A stretch of 64,000 nucleotides of DNA, taken from NCBI GenBank assembly GCA_947475875.1, contig CANJME010000003.1:62001-126000 (forward strand). Reading direction: 5' to 3'. The notes under the pieces were generated by a model, which was given only the letters and a program-made list of their open reading frames with translations, made no database searches and was not told the DNA's origin. The stretch is from Caulobacteraceae bacterium (lineage in GTDB: Bacteria > Pseudomonadota > Alphaproteobacteria > Caulobacterales > Caulobacteraceae). Position 1 is the first letter of the stretch; the number at the start of each line of letters is the position of its first letter. Position numbers and translations under genes: made by a program. Of the stretch, positions 51,879 to 60,281 are shown one piece after another.

Positions 51879-52684
51879 GCGACATCACAGACCATGCTTG
51901 GATGACTATCCGCGTCGACCGCGACGGGCCCATCGTCACCGTCACCCTGAACCGCCTGGAAAAGCGCAATGCCCTGAACGGCGAGCTGATGGCCGAACTG
52001 ACCGAGGCGGCGCGGGCTCTGCGCCTCAAGGCTGATGTCCGCGCCGTCATCCTGGCCGGAGGACTGGAGAATTTTTCCGCCGGCGCTGACCTGGGCGGCA
52101 TCAAGGACCGCACAACCGGGCCCACGCTGCTGGAATCCCGCGAAGCGGTCATGGCCGGGCCCGACCTCTGCCGCGCCTGGGAGGAGATCGAGGCGGTCAC
52201 CATTGCCGCCGTCGAGGGCTATTGTCTGGGCGGCGCCTGCGCTCTGGCCGTGGCCTGCGACTTCCGCATCATGGGCGAGGGCGCGTCCTTCCGCCTGCCG
52301 GAGGTGCCGCTGGGTATCAACATGAGCTGGCGCTCCGTGCCCCGCATCACCGCCCTCGTCGGTCCCGCTCGCGCCAAGCGGTTCATCATGTTCGGCGAGG
52401 CTGCCGACGCCAAAACCTGCCTCGACTGGGGCCTCTGCGACGAGGTGACGGAAAAGGGCGGTGCACTGGCGGCCGCGCGGGTCTGGGCGGACAAGGTCGC
52501 CGCCCTGCCGCCGATCCCGGTGCGGATGACCAAGGAGGCGGTCAATGTCTCGGCAGGCGCGATGAATTTCGCCACCAGCTTCATGGACCGCGACCAGTAT
52601 TTGCTCGCCGCCCGTTCGAACGATTTCAAGGAAGGCGCCAAGGCGTTCTTCGAAAAGCGCAAAGGCAAGTTCGAGGGCGACTAG
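51875..52684 (+). CDS. enoyl-CoA hydratase/isomerase (crotonase) family protein
   Basis: The 269-residue product has VTLNRLEKRNALNGELMAEL, AVILAGGLENFSAGADLGG, IAAVEGYCLGGACALAVACDF (oxyanion hole) and RLPEVPLGINMSW, then a helical tail with AKAFFEKRKGKFEGD. It opens with an ATG overlapping the AidB-like stop. Its 3' end overlaps the convergent CoA ligase gene by 4 bp. Usual cytosolic hydratase or isomerase; substrate not evident. Confidence 0.92.
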   Translation: MSDITDHAWMTIRVDRDGPIVTVTLNRLEKRNALNGELMAELTEAARALRLKADVRAVILAGGLENFSAGADLGGIKDRTTGPTLLESREAVMAGPDLCRAWEEIEAVTIAAVEGYCLGGACALAVACDFRIMGEGASFRLPEVPLGINMSWRSVPRITALVGPARAKRFIMFGEAADAKTCLDWGLCDEVTEKGGALAAARVWADKVAALPPIPVRMTKEAVNVSAGAMNFATSFMDRDQYLLAARSNDFKEGAKAFFEKRKGKFEGD

Positions 52685-54369
52685 AGCCCCAGCCGCTCGG
52701 TGTGCTCAGCCCGCAGTTGCCGCTTGGCGATCTTGCCGGTGGCGATCCTCGGCAGGGGTTCGGATTCCACATGCAGGTAGCGGGGAATTTCAAACTTCGC
52801 CAACCGCCCGGCCAGGAACTCGCACATGGCCTCGTGGCTGACCGGTGCGGTGGCGTAGACCGTTGCGCCGACCTCTTCGCCCAACCGTTGATCCGGCACG
52901 CCATAGACGCAGGCCTCGAGGATGTTCGGGTGTTCCAGGAGCGCGGCTTCCACCGCGCCGCAGCCGATGTTTTCGCCGCCGCGGATGACCAGGTCCTTGA
53001 TGCGGTCGACGATGTACACAAAGCCGTCCTCGTCGATGTAGGCCACGTCGCCGGTCTTGAACCAGTCGCCGTCCACGAAAGACTCGGCATTGGCCTCGGG
53101 CCGCTTCCAGTATTCACGCATCATGGCGACGCCGCGGATCTGCAGTTCGCCGCGCTCGCCGACGCCCAGCACCTTGCCCGAGGCCGGATCGACAAAGCGC
53201 AGGTCCATCACCGCCGAACAGCGGCCCGAACTGAGCGGATGACTCAGATAGTCGCCGGCCCCGATGCCGACCCCGATGGCGTTGGTCTCGGTCATGCCCC
53301 AGCCGGTTCCGGGCCGGGCGTTCTGGAACACCGCGTCGATGGCCTTCACCTGCTCGGGGGCCCGGGCCGCGCCACCGCCGCCCATGACGGACAGCGAGCT
53401 CATGTCGCGGTTGGATCGGCGGGCGACCTCGACCAGGTCGCCGGTCACCGCGGGCGGTCCCGCGAAGTGGGTGATCCGCTCGCGCTCGATCAGTTCGGCG
53501 GCCTTCTCGGCGTCCCACTTGTACATCGAGACGATGCGGCGCTGATACCGGTAGCAGGCCAGATAGACCGCATGCATGCCGGTGACGTGGAACAATGGAA
53601 TGCCCAGCAGGGCCACCGTCTGCGGCGCGTCCGGCTCCGGCGCGGGGACCAGGCCCGTCATCACCGCCGCGCCGGCGTCGACTTCCCAGGAGAGCAAGGC
53701 GTGGATCACAGCGCGATGGGACGAAACCGACCCCTTCGGCGCCCCCGTCGAGCCCGAGGTATAGAGCATGATGGCGTTGTCATCCGGACCGAAATCCGCA
53801 GCCGGCATGACGTCCAGTCCGGGACGGCGGGCGAGCACCGAGTCCCATGCATCGACGCCCGCGGGGGCGGGCCCTGAAAGCCTCGTGCCGATCACTTTCA
53901 GATCAGCGGGCGCATCGTGGCAGGCGGCCAGGCGGTCCAGCCGCTCCTGGTCGGCGACCAGCACCGTGGCGCCGGAATTCTTCAGCCCGTATTCCATCTC
54001 GTGCGGCTGCCAGAGCGAGTTCATGGCCACGGCCATGGCGCCGATCGCCGTCGCTGCCTGGAAGGCGATGATCCATTCCGGATAGTTGCGCATGGAGATG
54101 GCGACCCGATCGCCCTTCTTGACGCCGTAATCTTCCACCAGCGCCGCGGCCAGGGCGCAGGAAGCTTTCCAGACGTCCTCGTAGGTCAGCCGCTCATCTT
54201 CGTAGACCAGGAATTCCCTGTCGCTGCGGGTCGCCGCATAGATGTCCCGCAGGGTCGGGGGCGCGTTCACGAACACCCGCACGTCGTGTCCCAGCACCAT
54301 AGCCGGGGCGATCTCAAACGGCTGGCCCGGCGCTGTCAGCTGGGCAAGCGCTTCCTTCCTCGTGACCAA
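52681..54369 (-). CDS. class I adenylate-forming acyl-CoA ligase
   Basis: The 562-residue product has MLYTSGSTGAPKGSVSSHRA (P-loop), GIPLFHVTG, GWGMTETNAIG, DGDWFKTGDVAYID, VDRIKDLVIRGGENI and PRIATGKIAKRQLR (C-terminal catalytic Lys), so it activates a carboxylate with ATP and makes a CoA thioester. The acid is unknown; the neighbouring crotonases and dehydrogenases would degrade the product. The only start reaching the N-terminal domain is a TTG at 54367-54369 (MVTRKEALAQL), with GGAAGG upstream. Confidence 0.92.
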   Translation of the reverse strand: MVTRKEALAQLTAPGQPFEIAPAMVLGHDVRVFVNAPPTLRDIYAATRSDREFLVYEDERLTYEDVWKASCALAAALVEDYGVKKGDRVAISMRNYPEWIIAFQAATAIGAMAVAMNSLWQPHEMEYGLKNSGATVLVADQERLDRLAACHDAPADLKVIGTRLSGPAPAGVDAWDSVLARRPGLDVMPAADFGPDDNAIMLYTSGSTGAPKGSVSSHRAVIHALLSWEVDAGAAVMTGLVPAPEPDAPQTVALLGIPLFHVTGMHAVYLACYRYQRRIVSMYKWDAEKAAELIERERITHFAGPPAVTGDLVEVARRSNRDMSSLSVMGGGGAARAPEQVKAIDAVFQNARPGTGWGMTETNAIGVGIGAGDYLSHPLSSGRCSAVMDLRFVDPASGKVLGVGERGELQIRGVAMMREYWKRPEANAESFVDGDWFKTGDVAYIDEDGFVYIVDRIKDLVIRGGENIGCGAVEAALLEHPNILEACVYGVPDQRLGEEVGATVYATAPVSHEAMCEFLAGRLAKFEIPRYLHVESEPLPRIATGKIAKRQLRAEHTERLGL

Positions 54370-54483
54370 GCGCAGACTTCCTTCCCGAATTTATTTTGCG
54401 CCTTCCCTAGCGTCCGGCCGGGCCAGCGTCGATTCCTTTTGTTACAGTCGAAATCTACCATCGGTCGGGCTGTCGACGTCCGA

Positions 54484-55242
54484 TCACCCGCCCGTGTGCG
54501 GAACGCCATAGATACGCGTGCCGCAGGCCACGATGTTTCCGGTCTCATCCACCAGCCCCAGCTCGTGGGCCCGGCGGGTGAACGCCTCATGATCCCACAC
54601 GCCCACATCGAAGGCGCTGACTCCGTCGCCTCGCCCGTCCGTCGCGCGGACAAAACGGATGACGCTGTCGGTCAATGGAATTTCGACCGACTCGCCTTCT
54701 GTGACGACCTTTTCGCCCAGCACCTCTGCCCAACGCGCGGCCATGGCGCCGGGGTTGTCGCTCTGCAGTTCCACACCGGTGATCCCGGTGCAGACCGAGG
54801 TGTCGATCGTCTCCCGCCAGTTCGGCCCCGCCCATTCCCAGTGTTCCCAGGGCGTCATCTCATCGACCGAGACGATGGCCCCGCCGATGTCCTTGGGGTG
54901 CAGGTGCGACATGGCGTAGCGCGGCCCCTCGGCCTGTTCGATCACCCGCACATTTTTCTCGGCCAGCAGCGCCCGGGCCTTGCCGATATCCTCGACCTGG
55001 AAGATGGCCATATAGCCCCCGTCACCGCCGCGTTTTTCGATCAGGCGACCCGCCGTCGTTCCGGGCTGGGTGGGGACCACCACCTCCAGAAAGGTTTCGC
55101 CCACCGCCATCACCGCGTTCTCAAGCCCGAACTTGCCGACGCCCGGATCGTTGTAGGCGACCTTGATCCCCAGAAGGGCCGTGAGGTCGGCAACTGCCGG
55201 AGCCAGTTTGTCGGCGACGAGCGCGACCTGCCGAAGACGCAT
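54484..55242 (-). CDS. VOC family protein (glyoxalase-like)
   Basis: The 252-residue product has an N-terminal glyoxalase-like module (MRLRQVALVADKLAPAVADLTALLG, AVMAVGETFLEVVVPTQPGTTAGRLIEKRG) with Glu and His metal-site candidates, and a second half with GVELQSDNPGAMAARWAEVLG that repeats the fold. VOC enzymes bind a divalent metal and act on acyl-CoA epimers, lactoyl-glutathione or aromatic diols. GAGAGG precedes the ATG at 55242. Placed between a CoA ligase and a crotonase, an acyl-CoA epimerase-like role is possible, not shown. Confidence 0.87.
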   Translation of the reverse strand: MRLRQVALVADKLAPAVADLTALLGIKVAYNDPGVGKFGLENAVMAVGETFLEVVVPTQPGTTAGRLIEKRGGDGGYMAIFQVEDIGKARALLAEKNVRVIEQAEGPRYAMSHLHPKDIGGAIVSVDEMTPWEHWEWAGPNWRETIDTSVCTGITGVELQSDNPGAMAARWAEVLGEKVVTEGESVEIPLTDSVIRFVRATDGRGDGVSAFDVGVWDHEAFTRRAHELGLVDETGNIVACGTRIYGVPHTGG

Positions 55243-55324
55243 GATGAACCTCTCTTGACGCAAGGCCGGGAAAGACCTTTGGGTCGACCTTAGAACAAGA
55301 CATCGACCCAGGGGAACGCCCACC

Positions 55325-56152
55325 ATGAGCGCCAAATCAATCGACACCGGCACTGACCACCTGCTGGCCTCGCTGGACGAAGGCGTCCTGACCCTCACCC
55401 TCAACCGGCCCGAGGCGCGCAACGCCATGTCGGGCGAGATGAACGCCGCGCTCGCGGCCCAGCTCGCCGCCGCCGAGGTCGATCCGGCGGTCAAGGCGAT
55501 TGTGCTGACCGGGGCCGGCAAGGGTTTTTGCGCCGGCGGCGATGTGAAGAGCATGAACGCCCGCAATGAGGGCTCGGCCGCGCCGATCACCATCGATGAG
55601 GCGATCCATCGCCAACGCCTCAACCAGCGCGCCACGGCCGGCAAGCTGTTCCGGATGCCCAAGCCCGTTCTGGCCTCGCTTCCGGGCGCGGCGGCGGGCG
55701 CCGGGTTCGCGCTCGCCATGGCCTGCGACATGCGGATCATGGCCGACGGCGCCATTTTGACCACCGCCTTCGCGCGTGTCGGGTTCGCCGGCGACTACGG
55801 CGGCACCTATTTCCTCACCCAGCTGGTCGGCGCAGCAAAGGCGCGCGAAATGTACATGCTGTCGGATCGCATCGGCGCCGAGGAGGCCCTGCGCCTGGGC
55901 CTCGTCAACTGGGTGGTCCCCGCCGACGACCTGGCCGCCAAAACCCGCGAGATCGCTCTGCGTCTGGCGAACGGGCCGACCGTCGCCTACCGCTACATGA
56001 AGGAAAACCTCAACCGCGCCATGCACGCTGACGTCGAAGATTGCCTCGACATGGAGGCGACCCACCACATCCACTGTGGTCAGACCGAGGACCACAAGGA
56101 AGCGACGAAGGCCTTCGTGGACAAACGCGAACCGGTGTTCAAGGGTCGCTGA
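55325..56152 (+). CDS. enoyl-CoA hydratase/isomerase (crotonase) family protein
   Basis: The 275-residue product has LTLNRPEARNAMSGEMNAAL, AIVLTGAGKGFCAGGDVKSM, ASLPGAAAGAGFALAMACDMRIM and RVGFAGDYGGTYFLTQLVG, with DYGGTYFL in the region of the catalytic acid. An insert RNEGSAAPITIDEAIHRQRL precedes the second oxyanion strand. It is the third crotonase of this region. Its stop overlaps the next start by 1 bp (TGATG). Confidence 0.92.
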   Translation: MSAKSIDTGTDHLLASLDEGVLTLTLNRPEARNAMSGEMNAALAAQLAAAEVDPAVKAIVLTGAGKGFCAGGDVKSMNARNEGSAAPITIDEAIHRQRLNQRATAGKLFRMPKPVLASLPGAAAGAGFALAMACDMRIMADGAILTTAFARVGFAGDYGGTYFLTQLVGAAKAREMYMLSDRIGAEEALRLGLVNWVVPADDLAAKTREIALRLANGPTVAYRYMKENLNRAMHADVEDCLDMEATHHIHCGQTEDHKEATKAFVDKREPVFKGR

Positions 56153-57075
56153 TGGTTTCGGAAGCTCCCACGCCGACCGGCAAGCTGGGCCGGGCCGTGT
56201 TTTGCGGTCTGGCGCGCAACAGCGGCGACAGCCTGCCCCTGGTGCTGGCCAATATCGACGCCATGGCCTCGCTGTTCGACGAGGTCGCCTTCATCATGGT
56301 CGAGAACGACTCGGACGATGCCACCAAGGCCACGCTCAAAGCCTGGTGCGCCGGGCGGCCGACGGCCCGGCTGATGGAGTTCGACGGCATAGACAAGCAG
56401 GTCCCCATCCGCACCCTGCGTCTTGCCCGTCTGCGCAAGCTTTGCGTGTCGCTGGTCAAGGCCGAGTATGCCCACTTCGACTACATGATCCCGGTGGATT
56501 GCGACGACGCCAATATCCTGCCGTTCAACCTCGACGCGGTGCGGCGTGCGGTCGAGTTTCTCGCCGCCGATCCGGTCTGCGCCGCCGTCTTTCCCAATCA
56601 GGACGGCCTGTATTTCGACACCTGGGCTCTTCGCTGCGACGGCTGGTGCCCGGGCGATATCTGGGAGGAGGCGCTCGACTACTCCATCGAGCACCGCGTC
56701 TCCGATGAGGTGGCCTTTAACAATACGGCGAGAAAGGTCGGGTCCATGAAGCTCGACCCGGAGTTGCCGCCTTTGCAGGTCTATTCGGCCTTCGGCGGGA
56801 CCGGGATTTACAAGGTCGGCAGCGTGCTTCGCAACCGGCGGAACTACATCGGTTACAAGACCAAGATGCTGCCCGCCGAGGGAGGGCCGCGGGAATTCGG
56901 CTGGCAAACCTGCGAGCACGTCAGCTTCAACGTCGGGTTCATTGAACTCGGGCAAACGCTCTACATTCTGCCGTTCTGGCTCAATCGCCTGACGCCGGTG
57001 TTGTTCCTGAAACCGTCTGCCTTTCACGCCATGATCTTCGAGCTGGGGACCCTCGGGTCAAATCGTCAGGCGTAG
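56152..57075 (+). CDS. putative glycosyltransferase (CAP59/CMT1-like)
   Basis: The 307-residue product starts VFCGLARNSGDSLPLVLANIDAMAS, then EVAFIMVENDSDDATKATLKAWC and YMIPVDCDDANILPFNLDA, with a DCDD motif where GT-A transferases bind a metal and nucleotide sugar. The pattern resembles fungal capsule mannosyltransferase CMT1/CAP59 and bacterial relatives. It overlaps the crotonase gene stop, although a pathway link is unlikely. Acceptor and sugar are unknown. No membrane segment is evident. Confidence 0.68.
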   Translation: MVSEAPTPTGKLGRAVFCGLARNSGDSLPLVLANIDAMASLFDEVAFIMVENDSDDATKATLKAWCAGRPTARLMEFDGIDKQVPIRTLRLARLRKLCVSLVKAEYAHFDYMIPVDCDDANILPFNLDAVRRAVEFLAADPVCAAVFPNQDGLYFDTWALRCDGWCPGDIWEEALDYSIEHRVSDEVAFNNTARKVGSMKLDPELPPLQVYSAFGGTGIYKVGSVLRNRRNYIGYKTKMLPAEGGPREFGWQTCEHVSFNVGFIELGQTLYILPFWLNRLTPVLFLKPSAFHAMIFELGTLGSNRQA

Positions 57076-57155
57076 GCCGCGCTCTTTCGTCTCGGGCATG
57101 CGGCGGCCAATCCTGCTAAGCTCCCGCCTTCCGCTTGATTCCATACGGGATAATC

Positions 57156-57596
57156 ATGATGCGTCGGTCTGCGGCGAGCGAGGAGGGAGCACGGCTGCTG
57201 CAGTACGGCGCCTTGCCTTACCGCGAAGCGAACGGCGTCGAGGTGCTGCTGGTGACGTCCCGCGAGACCCGCCGGTGGGTCATCCCCAAGGGCTGGCCGA
57301 TGAACGATCTGTCAGGGCCCCAGGCCGCCGCCCAGGAAGCCTTCGAGTAGGCCGGCGTCACCTGCCGGGCCGAAGACGCGGCGCTGGGCGCCTTCCGCTA
57401 CTGGAAGCGGCTGAAATCCGGGGACGCGGTCGAGTGCGAGGTGGTGGTCTTTCCGATGAGCGTCGGCGAAGAGCACGAAGAGTGGCCCGAGAAGCACCAG
57501 CGCGAACGGCGCTGGTTCGGCCCCACCGATGCCTCGGAGGCGGTCGACGAGGAAGATCTGAAGGAAATTATTCTGCAGTTCGCGAACGCTCGGTAG
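57156..57596 (+). pseudogene. Nudix hydrolase gene broken by a TAG in the Nudix box
   Basis: The frame reads GALPYREANGVEVLLVTSRE, TRRWVIPKGWPMNDLSGPQAAAQEAFE, then TAG (57348-57350, codon 65), then AGVTCRAEDAALGAFRYWKRLK to a stop at 57594-57596 with the reading frame unchanged. In intact relatives the box ends REAYEEAG, so the TAG replaces the second metal-binding Glu codon (GAG to TAG, one base). The box Arg is also Gln. The protein would lack its catalytic site, so the gene is probably inactive. No frameshift is seen. An IS6-like element begins 12 bp downstream. Confidence 0.85.
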
Positions 57597-57607
57597 GCCG
57601 GTCCGCC

Positions 57608-58423
57608 GGTGCTGTCAGTCTAACGGCGACTTGTCTCCGCCAACCGCTGATGCCCCGCTCTGGAGACGCTATGAGACCGATTTCATACAAGCGCCACCGA
57701 TTTCCGAAGGACGTCATCCGGTATGCGGTATGGCTCTATTTCCGCTTCACGATGAGCTTCCGCGACGTCGAGGATATGATGGCTGAACGCGGCGTCGACG
57801 TCAGCTACGAGACGATCCGGTGCTGGACCTTGAAGTTCGGACCGGCCATGGCGGCGAACCTTCGCCGGCGCAGATCGCCTCCGACGGGGCGGTGGCATCT
57901 CGACGAGATGGTCGTGAAGATCGGGGGCCAGCGGATGTGGATGTGGCGGGCCGTGGACGATGAGAGCGAGGTGCTGGACGTCCTGGTTCAGAAGCGACGC
58001 AACAAGGCCGCGGCCCTTAAGCTGCTTCGGAAATTGTTGAAGCGCCAGGGCGGCCGGCCCGAGAAAATCGTGACCGACGGCTTGGCGTCATATAAGGCCG
58101 CGGTGCGGATTCTGGGTTGCGCCGATCGTCACAAGCCAGGGCGATTACGAGACAATAATCGGGTGGAAAACTCTCACCTTCCTATCCGTCGGCGGGAGCG
58201 GAAGATGCAAAGGTTCAAGTCCCAGGGCCAAGCCCAACGTTTCGTTTCAACCCATGGAGCCGTCTACAACACCTTCGCCGTTCAGCGTCACCTGATCTCC
58301 AGATCCACCCTTCGGACCTTCCGGGCGGCGGCGATGGAGGCGTGGGCGAAAGCGACGGAAGCCAACGGCTGAGATCGAGCGATCGGGGGGATTGCGGCCT
58401 TGAGCGGTTTACCTGACAACGCC
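57608..58423 (+). mobile_element. IS6-family insertion sequence, 816 bp
   Basis: The transposase gene (57671-58372) is flanked by ends that match in inverted orientation: GGTGCTGTCAGTCTAACGGC at 57608 and GGCGTTGTCAGGTAAACCGC read inward from 58423, about 13 to 14 of 20 bases. Length suits IS6 (about 0.8 kb). The 8 bases outside each end differ (ggtccgcc and gttcaaat), so no target duplication remains. The ends are an alignment by eye and the exact boundary is uncertain. Confidence 0.72.
57671..58372 (+). CDS. IS6-family transposase
   Basis: The 233-residue product starts MRPISYKRHRFPKDVIRYAVWLYFRF. The N-terminal helix-turn-helix (VDVSYETIRCW) is followed by the DDE core: WHLDEMVVKI (first Asp), KIVTDGLASYKAAV (second Asp) and DNNRVENSHLPIRRRERKM (Glu). 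It appears intact. IS6 elements move by replicative cointegrate formation and cause deletions next to themselves, which may explain the missing target duplication. Longer frames reading in from the Nudix region (57098) are not real fusions. Confidence 0.94.
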   Translation: MRPISYKRHRFPKDVIRYAVWLYFRFTMSFRDVEDMMAERGVDVSYETIRCWTLKFGPAMAANLRRRRSPPTGRWHLDEMVVKIGGQRMWMWRAVDDESEVLDVLVQKRRNKAAALKLLRKLLKRQGGRPEKIVTDGLASYKAAVRILGCADRHKPGRLRDNNRVENSHLPIRRRERKMQRFKSQGQAQRFVSTHGAVYNTFAVQRHLISRSTLRTFRAAAMEAWAKATEANG

Positions 58424-58728
58424 GTTCAAATACAGGAAGAAACGACCAACCCGATGGCTGTAACCCGTACTACAGCGGGGATTCGGCGACATTTCGTACG
58501 ATCAAATGGCGTCGGAAATCTGTAAATTCCCTGTAAAATTCCCTGTTAGCAGGGAAACCGTCACGTCATTCGGGAGGCGGAGACTGGGGCCCCAATGGGG
58601 CCCCAGCGGCGCCTTTTTGGCCTTGAAAGAACGGGGGGAGGTGACGGTTTGAACCGCGGGAACTGGGGCAGTGCGCGGGGTTGCCGGGAATGTGCGCCGC
58701 CAGGAGACGAATGGTGGTGACTGGCTGG
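58424..58728. other. 305-bp gap with repeats and a large palindrome
   Basis: No gene was found. It holds two AAATTCCCTGT copies at 12-bp spacing (58524-58534, 58536-58546), TTCCCTG paired with CAGGGAA (58539-58545 with 58550-58556, loop TTAG), and the perfect 23-base palindrome at 58584-58606. It separates the IS6 element from the tRNA-Arg gene. Repeats like TTCCCTG...CAGGGAA are familiar near tRNAs in alphaproteobacteria, but I could not search. Confidence 0.6.
58584..58617 (+). terminator. strong palindrome followed by a T-run
   Basis: CTGGGGCCCCA (58584-58594) and TGGGGCCCCAG (58596-58606) are perfect inverted copies around one A; ten bases later comes TTTTT (58613-58617). It could end transcription leaving the IS6 element, or be part of a repeat associated with the nearby tRNA. 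Confidence 0.45.
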
Positions 58729-58802
58729 CGGCCCGGAAGGGACTCGAACCCCCGACCTTCGCTTTAGGAAAGCGCTGCTCTATCCTGCTGAGCTACCGGG
58801 CC
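58729..58802 (-). tRNA. tRNA-Arg (anticodon CCU)
   Basis: On the minus strand the 74-base sequence folds as a cloverleaf. The acceptor GGCCCGG (58802 side) pairs with CCGGGCC (58730-58736). The D stem is GCTC/GAGC, and the T loop TTCGAGT lies between GGGGG and CCCTT, with two G-T pairs. The anticodon loop TTCCTAA gives CCU, which reads AGG Arg codons. The anticodon stem has one G-A mismatch at its base. CCA is not encoded. It decodes a rare Arg codon in high-GC genomes. tRNA genes such as this often serve as integration sites; no integrase is seen nearby. Confidence 0.93.
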
Positions 58803-58931
58803 GCACCGTGGGCCTCATAACCGAAAGCGGCGACCGGCCAAAGCCTTTCAGGCGCTAGTCCTGCCCGGCGCCGTGCACTATGCTCCGGATGCAAGTTCGT
58901 GAGCGCGGGGGCGCTCGTCGGGGGAGAGGCC

Positions 58932-60281
58932 ATGGGGTTCCTGCGTATTTTCAAAAACATGTTCGTGCAGACGCTGATCGGCGTTGCGCTGGGCATCGTT
59001 GCGGGCCTGATGTGGCCGAGCTTTACCGACCCCGCCACGCATGTGAAGGTCATCGGCGTCGCCGAAAAGCTGAAACCGCTGGGCGATGGCTTCATCAACC
59101 TCGTCAAGATGAGCATCGGGCCGATCATCTTCTGCACCGTGACGGTCGGCATCGCTCGGATGAACGACCTGAAATCGTTCGGCCGGGTCGGCGGCAAGGC
59201 GTTGATCTATTTCGAAGTGGTCTCGACCATCGCCCTGCTGATCGGCGTTGCGGTGGCGACGCTGCTGCCCATGGGCGCGGGGATGCACTATACGCCCTCC
59301 GAAGCCGACGCGGCGGCCGTGGCGACCTATGCGGCCAAGGCCCACGACATGAGCTTTGCTGGCTTCCTGCTCAGCATGATCCCGACCACCGTGGTCAGCG
59401 CCTTTGCCGAGGGCAATCTTTTGCAGGTGCTGGTGGTGTCGGTTCTGACCGGCATCGCCTGCACCAAGCTGGGTCCGTTGGGGCACAAGGTGGCGGACGC
59501 CCTGGAGAAGGTCTCCAAGGTGTTCTTCGCGATCATCAACATGCTGGTGTTGCTGGCTCCCATCGGTGCGTTCGGGGCCATGGCCTACACCGTCGGAAAG
59601 TTTGGGCCGGAGAAGCTTCTAAACCTGGCAGCGCTCGTCGGGGTCTTTTATGCGACCTCGGCCTTTTTCATTGTCGTGGTGCTGGGCGCTATCTGCCGTC
59701 TGGCCGGCTTCTCGTTCTTCAAGTTCTTCCGCTACATCTGGCGTGAGTTCGAGGTCGTGTTCAGCGCCTTCTCGTCGGAGGCGGCCCTCCCGCAGTTGAT
59801 GGTCAAGCTGGAGCGGCTGGGCGCTTCGAAGTCGGTCGTCGGGCTGGTGGTGCCCACCGGCTATTCGTTCAACCTCGACGGCACCAACATCTATATGACG
59901 CTGGCCACCCTGTTCCTGGCTCAGGCCATGGATATCCACCTGTCGGTCATGCAGATCGTGGTGATCATGGGCATCGCCATGCTGACCTCCAAGGGCGCGA
60001 GCGGCGTCTCCGGAGCGGGCTTCATTACGCTGGCGGCTACCCTGCAGGTGATCCCGGACATTCCCGTGGCTGCGCTCGGGCTCATACTCGGCGTCGACCG
60101 GTTCATGAGCCACTGCCGGGCGCTGACCAACTTCATGGGCAATGCGGTGGGCAGCCTGGTTATCGCCGCCTGGGACGGCGCCCTCGACCGCGAGGTGCTG
60201 CACCGCGAGCTCGACAAAGGGCCCGGTCCAGCCTTCCCGGGCGAGATGGTTCCCGCCCACGACGAGACGGGTCCGGATTGA
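58932..60281 (+). CDS. dctA: dicarboxylate/amino acid:cation symporter (DctA-like)
   Basis: The 449-residue product has eight-helix DAACS features: [18 protein letters not shown], the hairpin-loop motif [58 protein letters not shown] and a C-terminal [13 protein letters not shown]. It imports C4-dicarboxylates or related acids with protons or sodium. GGGGAGAGGCC directly before the ATG at 58932 decides the start over a GTG at 58899. It overlaps the next gene by 4 bp. Confidence 0.93.
   Translation: MGFLRIFKNMFVQTLIGVALGIVAGLMWPSFTDPATHVKVIGVAEKLKPLGDGFINLVKMSIGPIIFCTVTVGIARMNDLKSFGRVGGKALIYFEVVSTIALLIGVAVATLLPMGAGMHYTPSEADAAAVATYAAKAHDMSFAGFLLSMIPTTVVSAFAEGNLLQVLVVSVLTGIACTKLGPLGHKVADALEKVSKVFFAIINMLVLLAPIGAFGAMAYTVGKFGPEKLLNLAALVGVFYATSAFFIVVVLGAICRLAGFSFFKFFRYIWREFEVVFSAFSSEAALPQLMVKLERLGASKSVVGLVVPTGYSFNLDGTNIYMTLATLFLAQAMDIHLSVMQIVVIMGIAMLTSKGASGVSGAGFITLAATLQVIPDIPVAALGLILGVDRFMSHCRALTNFMGNAVGSLVIAAWDGALDREVLHRELDKGPGPAFPGEMVPAHDETGPD

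Noticed and set aside
57098-58372. 424-codon ORF fusing the Nudix region (in another frame) to the IS6 transposase
   Set aside because: The upstream part is in a different frame from the Nudix protein and is Arg/Gly-rich; the transposase has its own ATG at 57671 inside the element ends.
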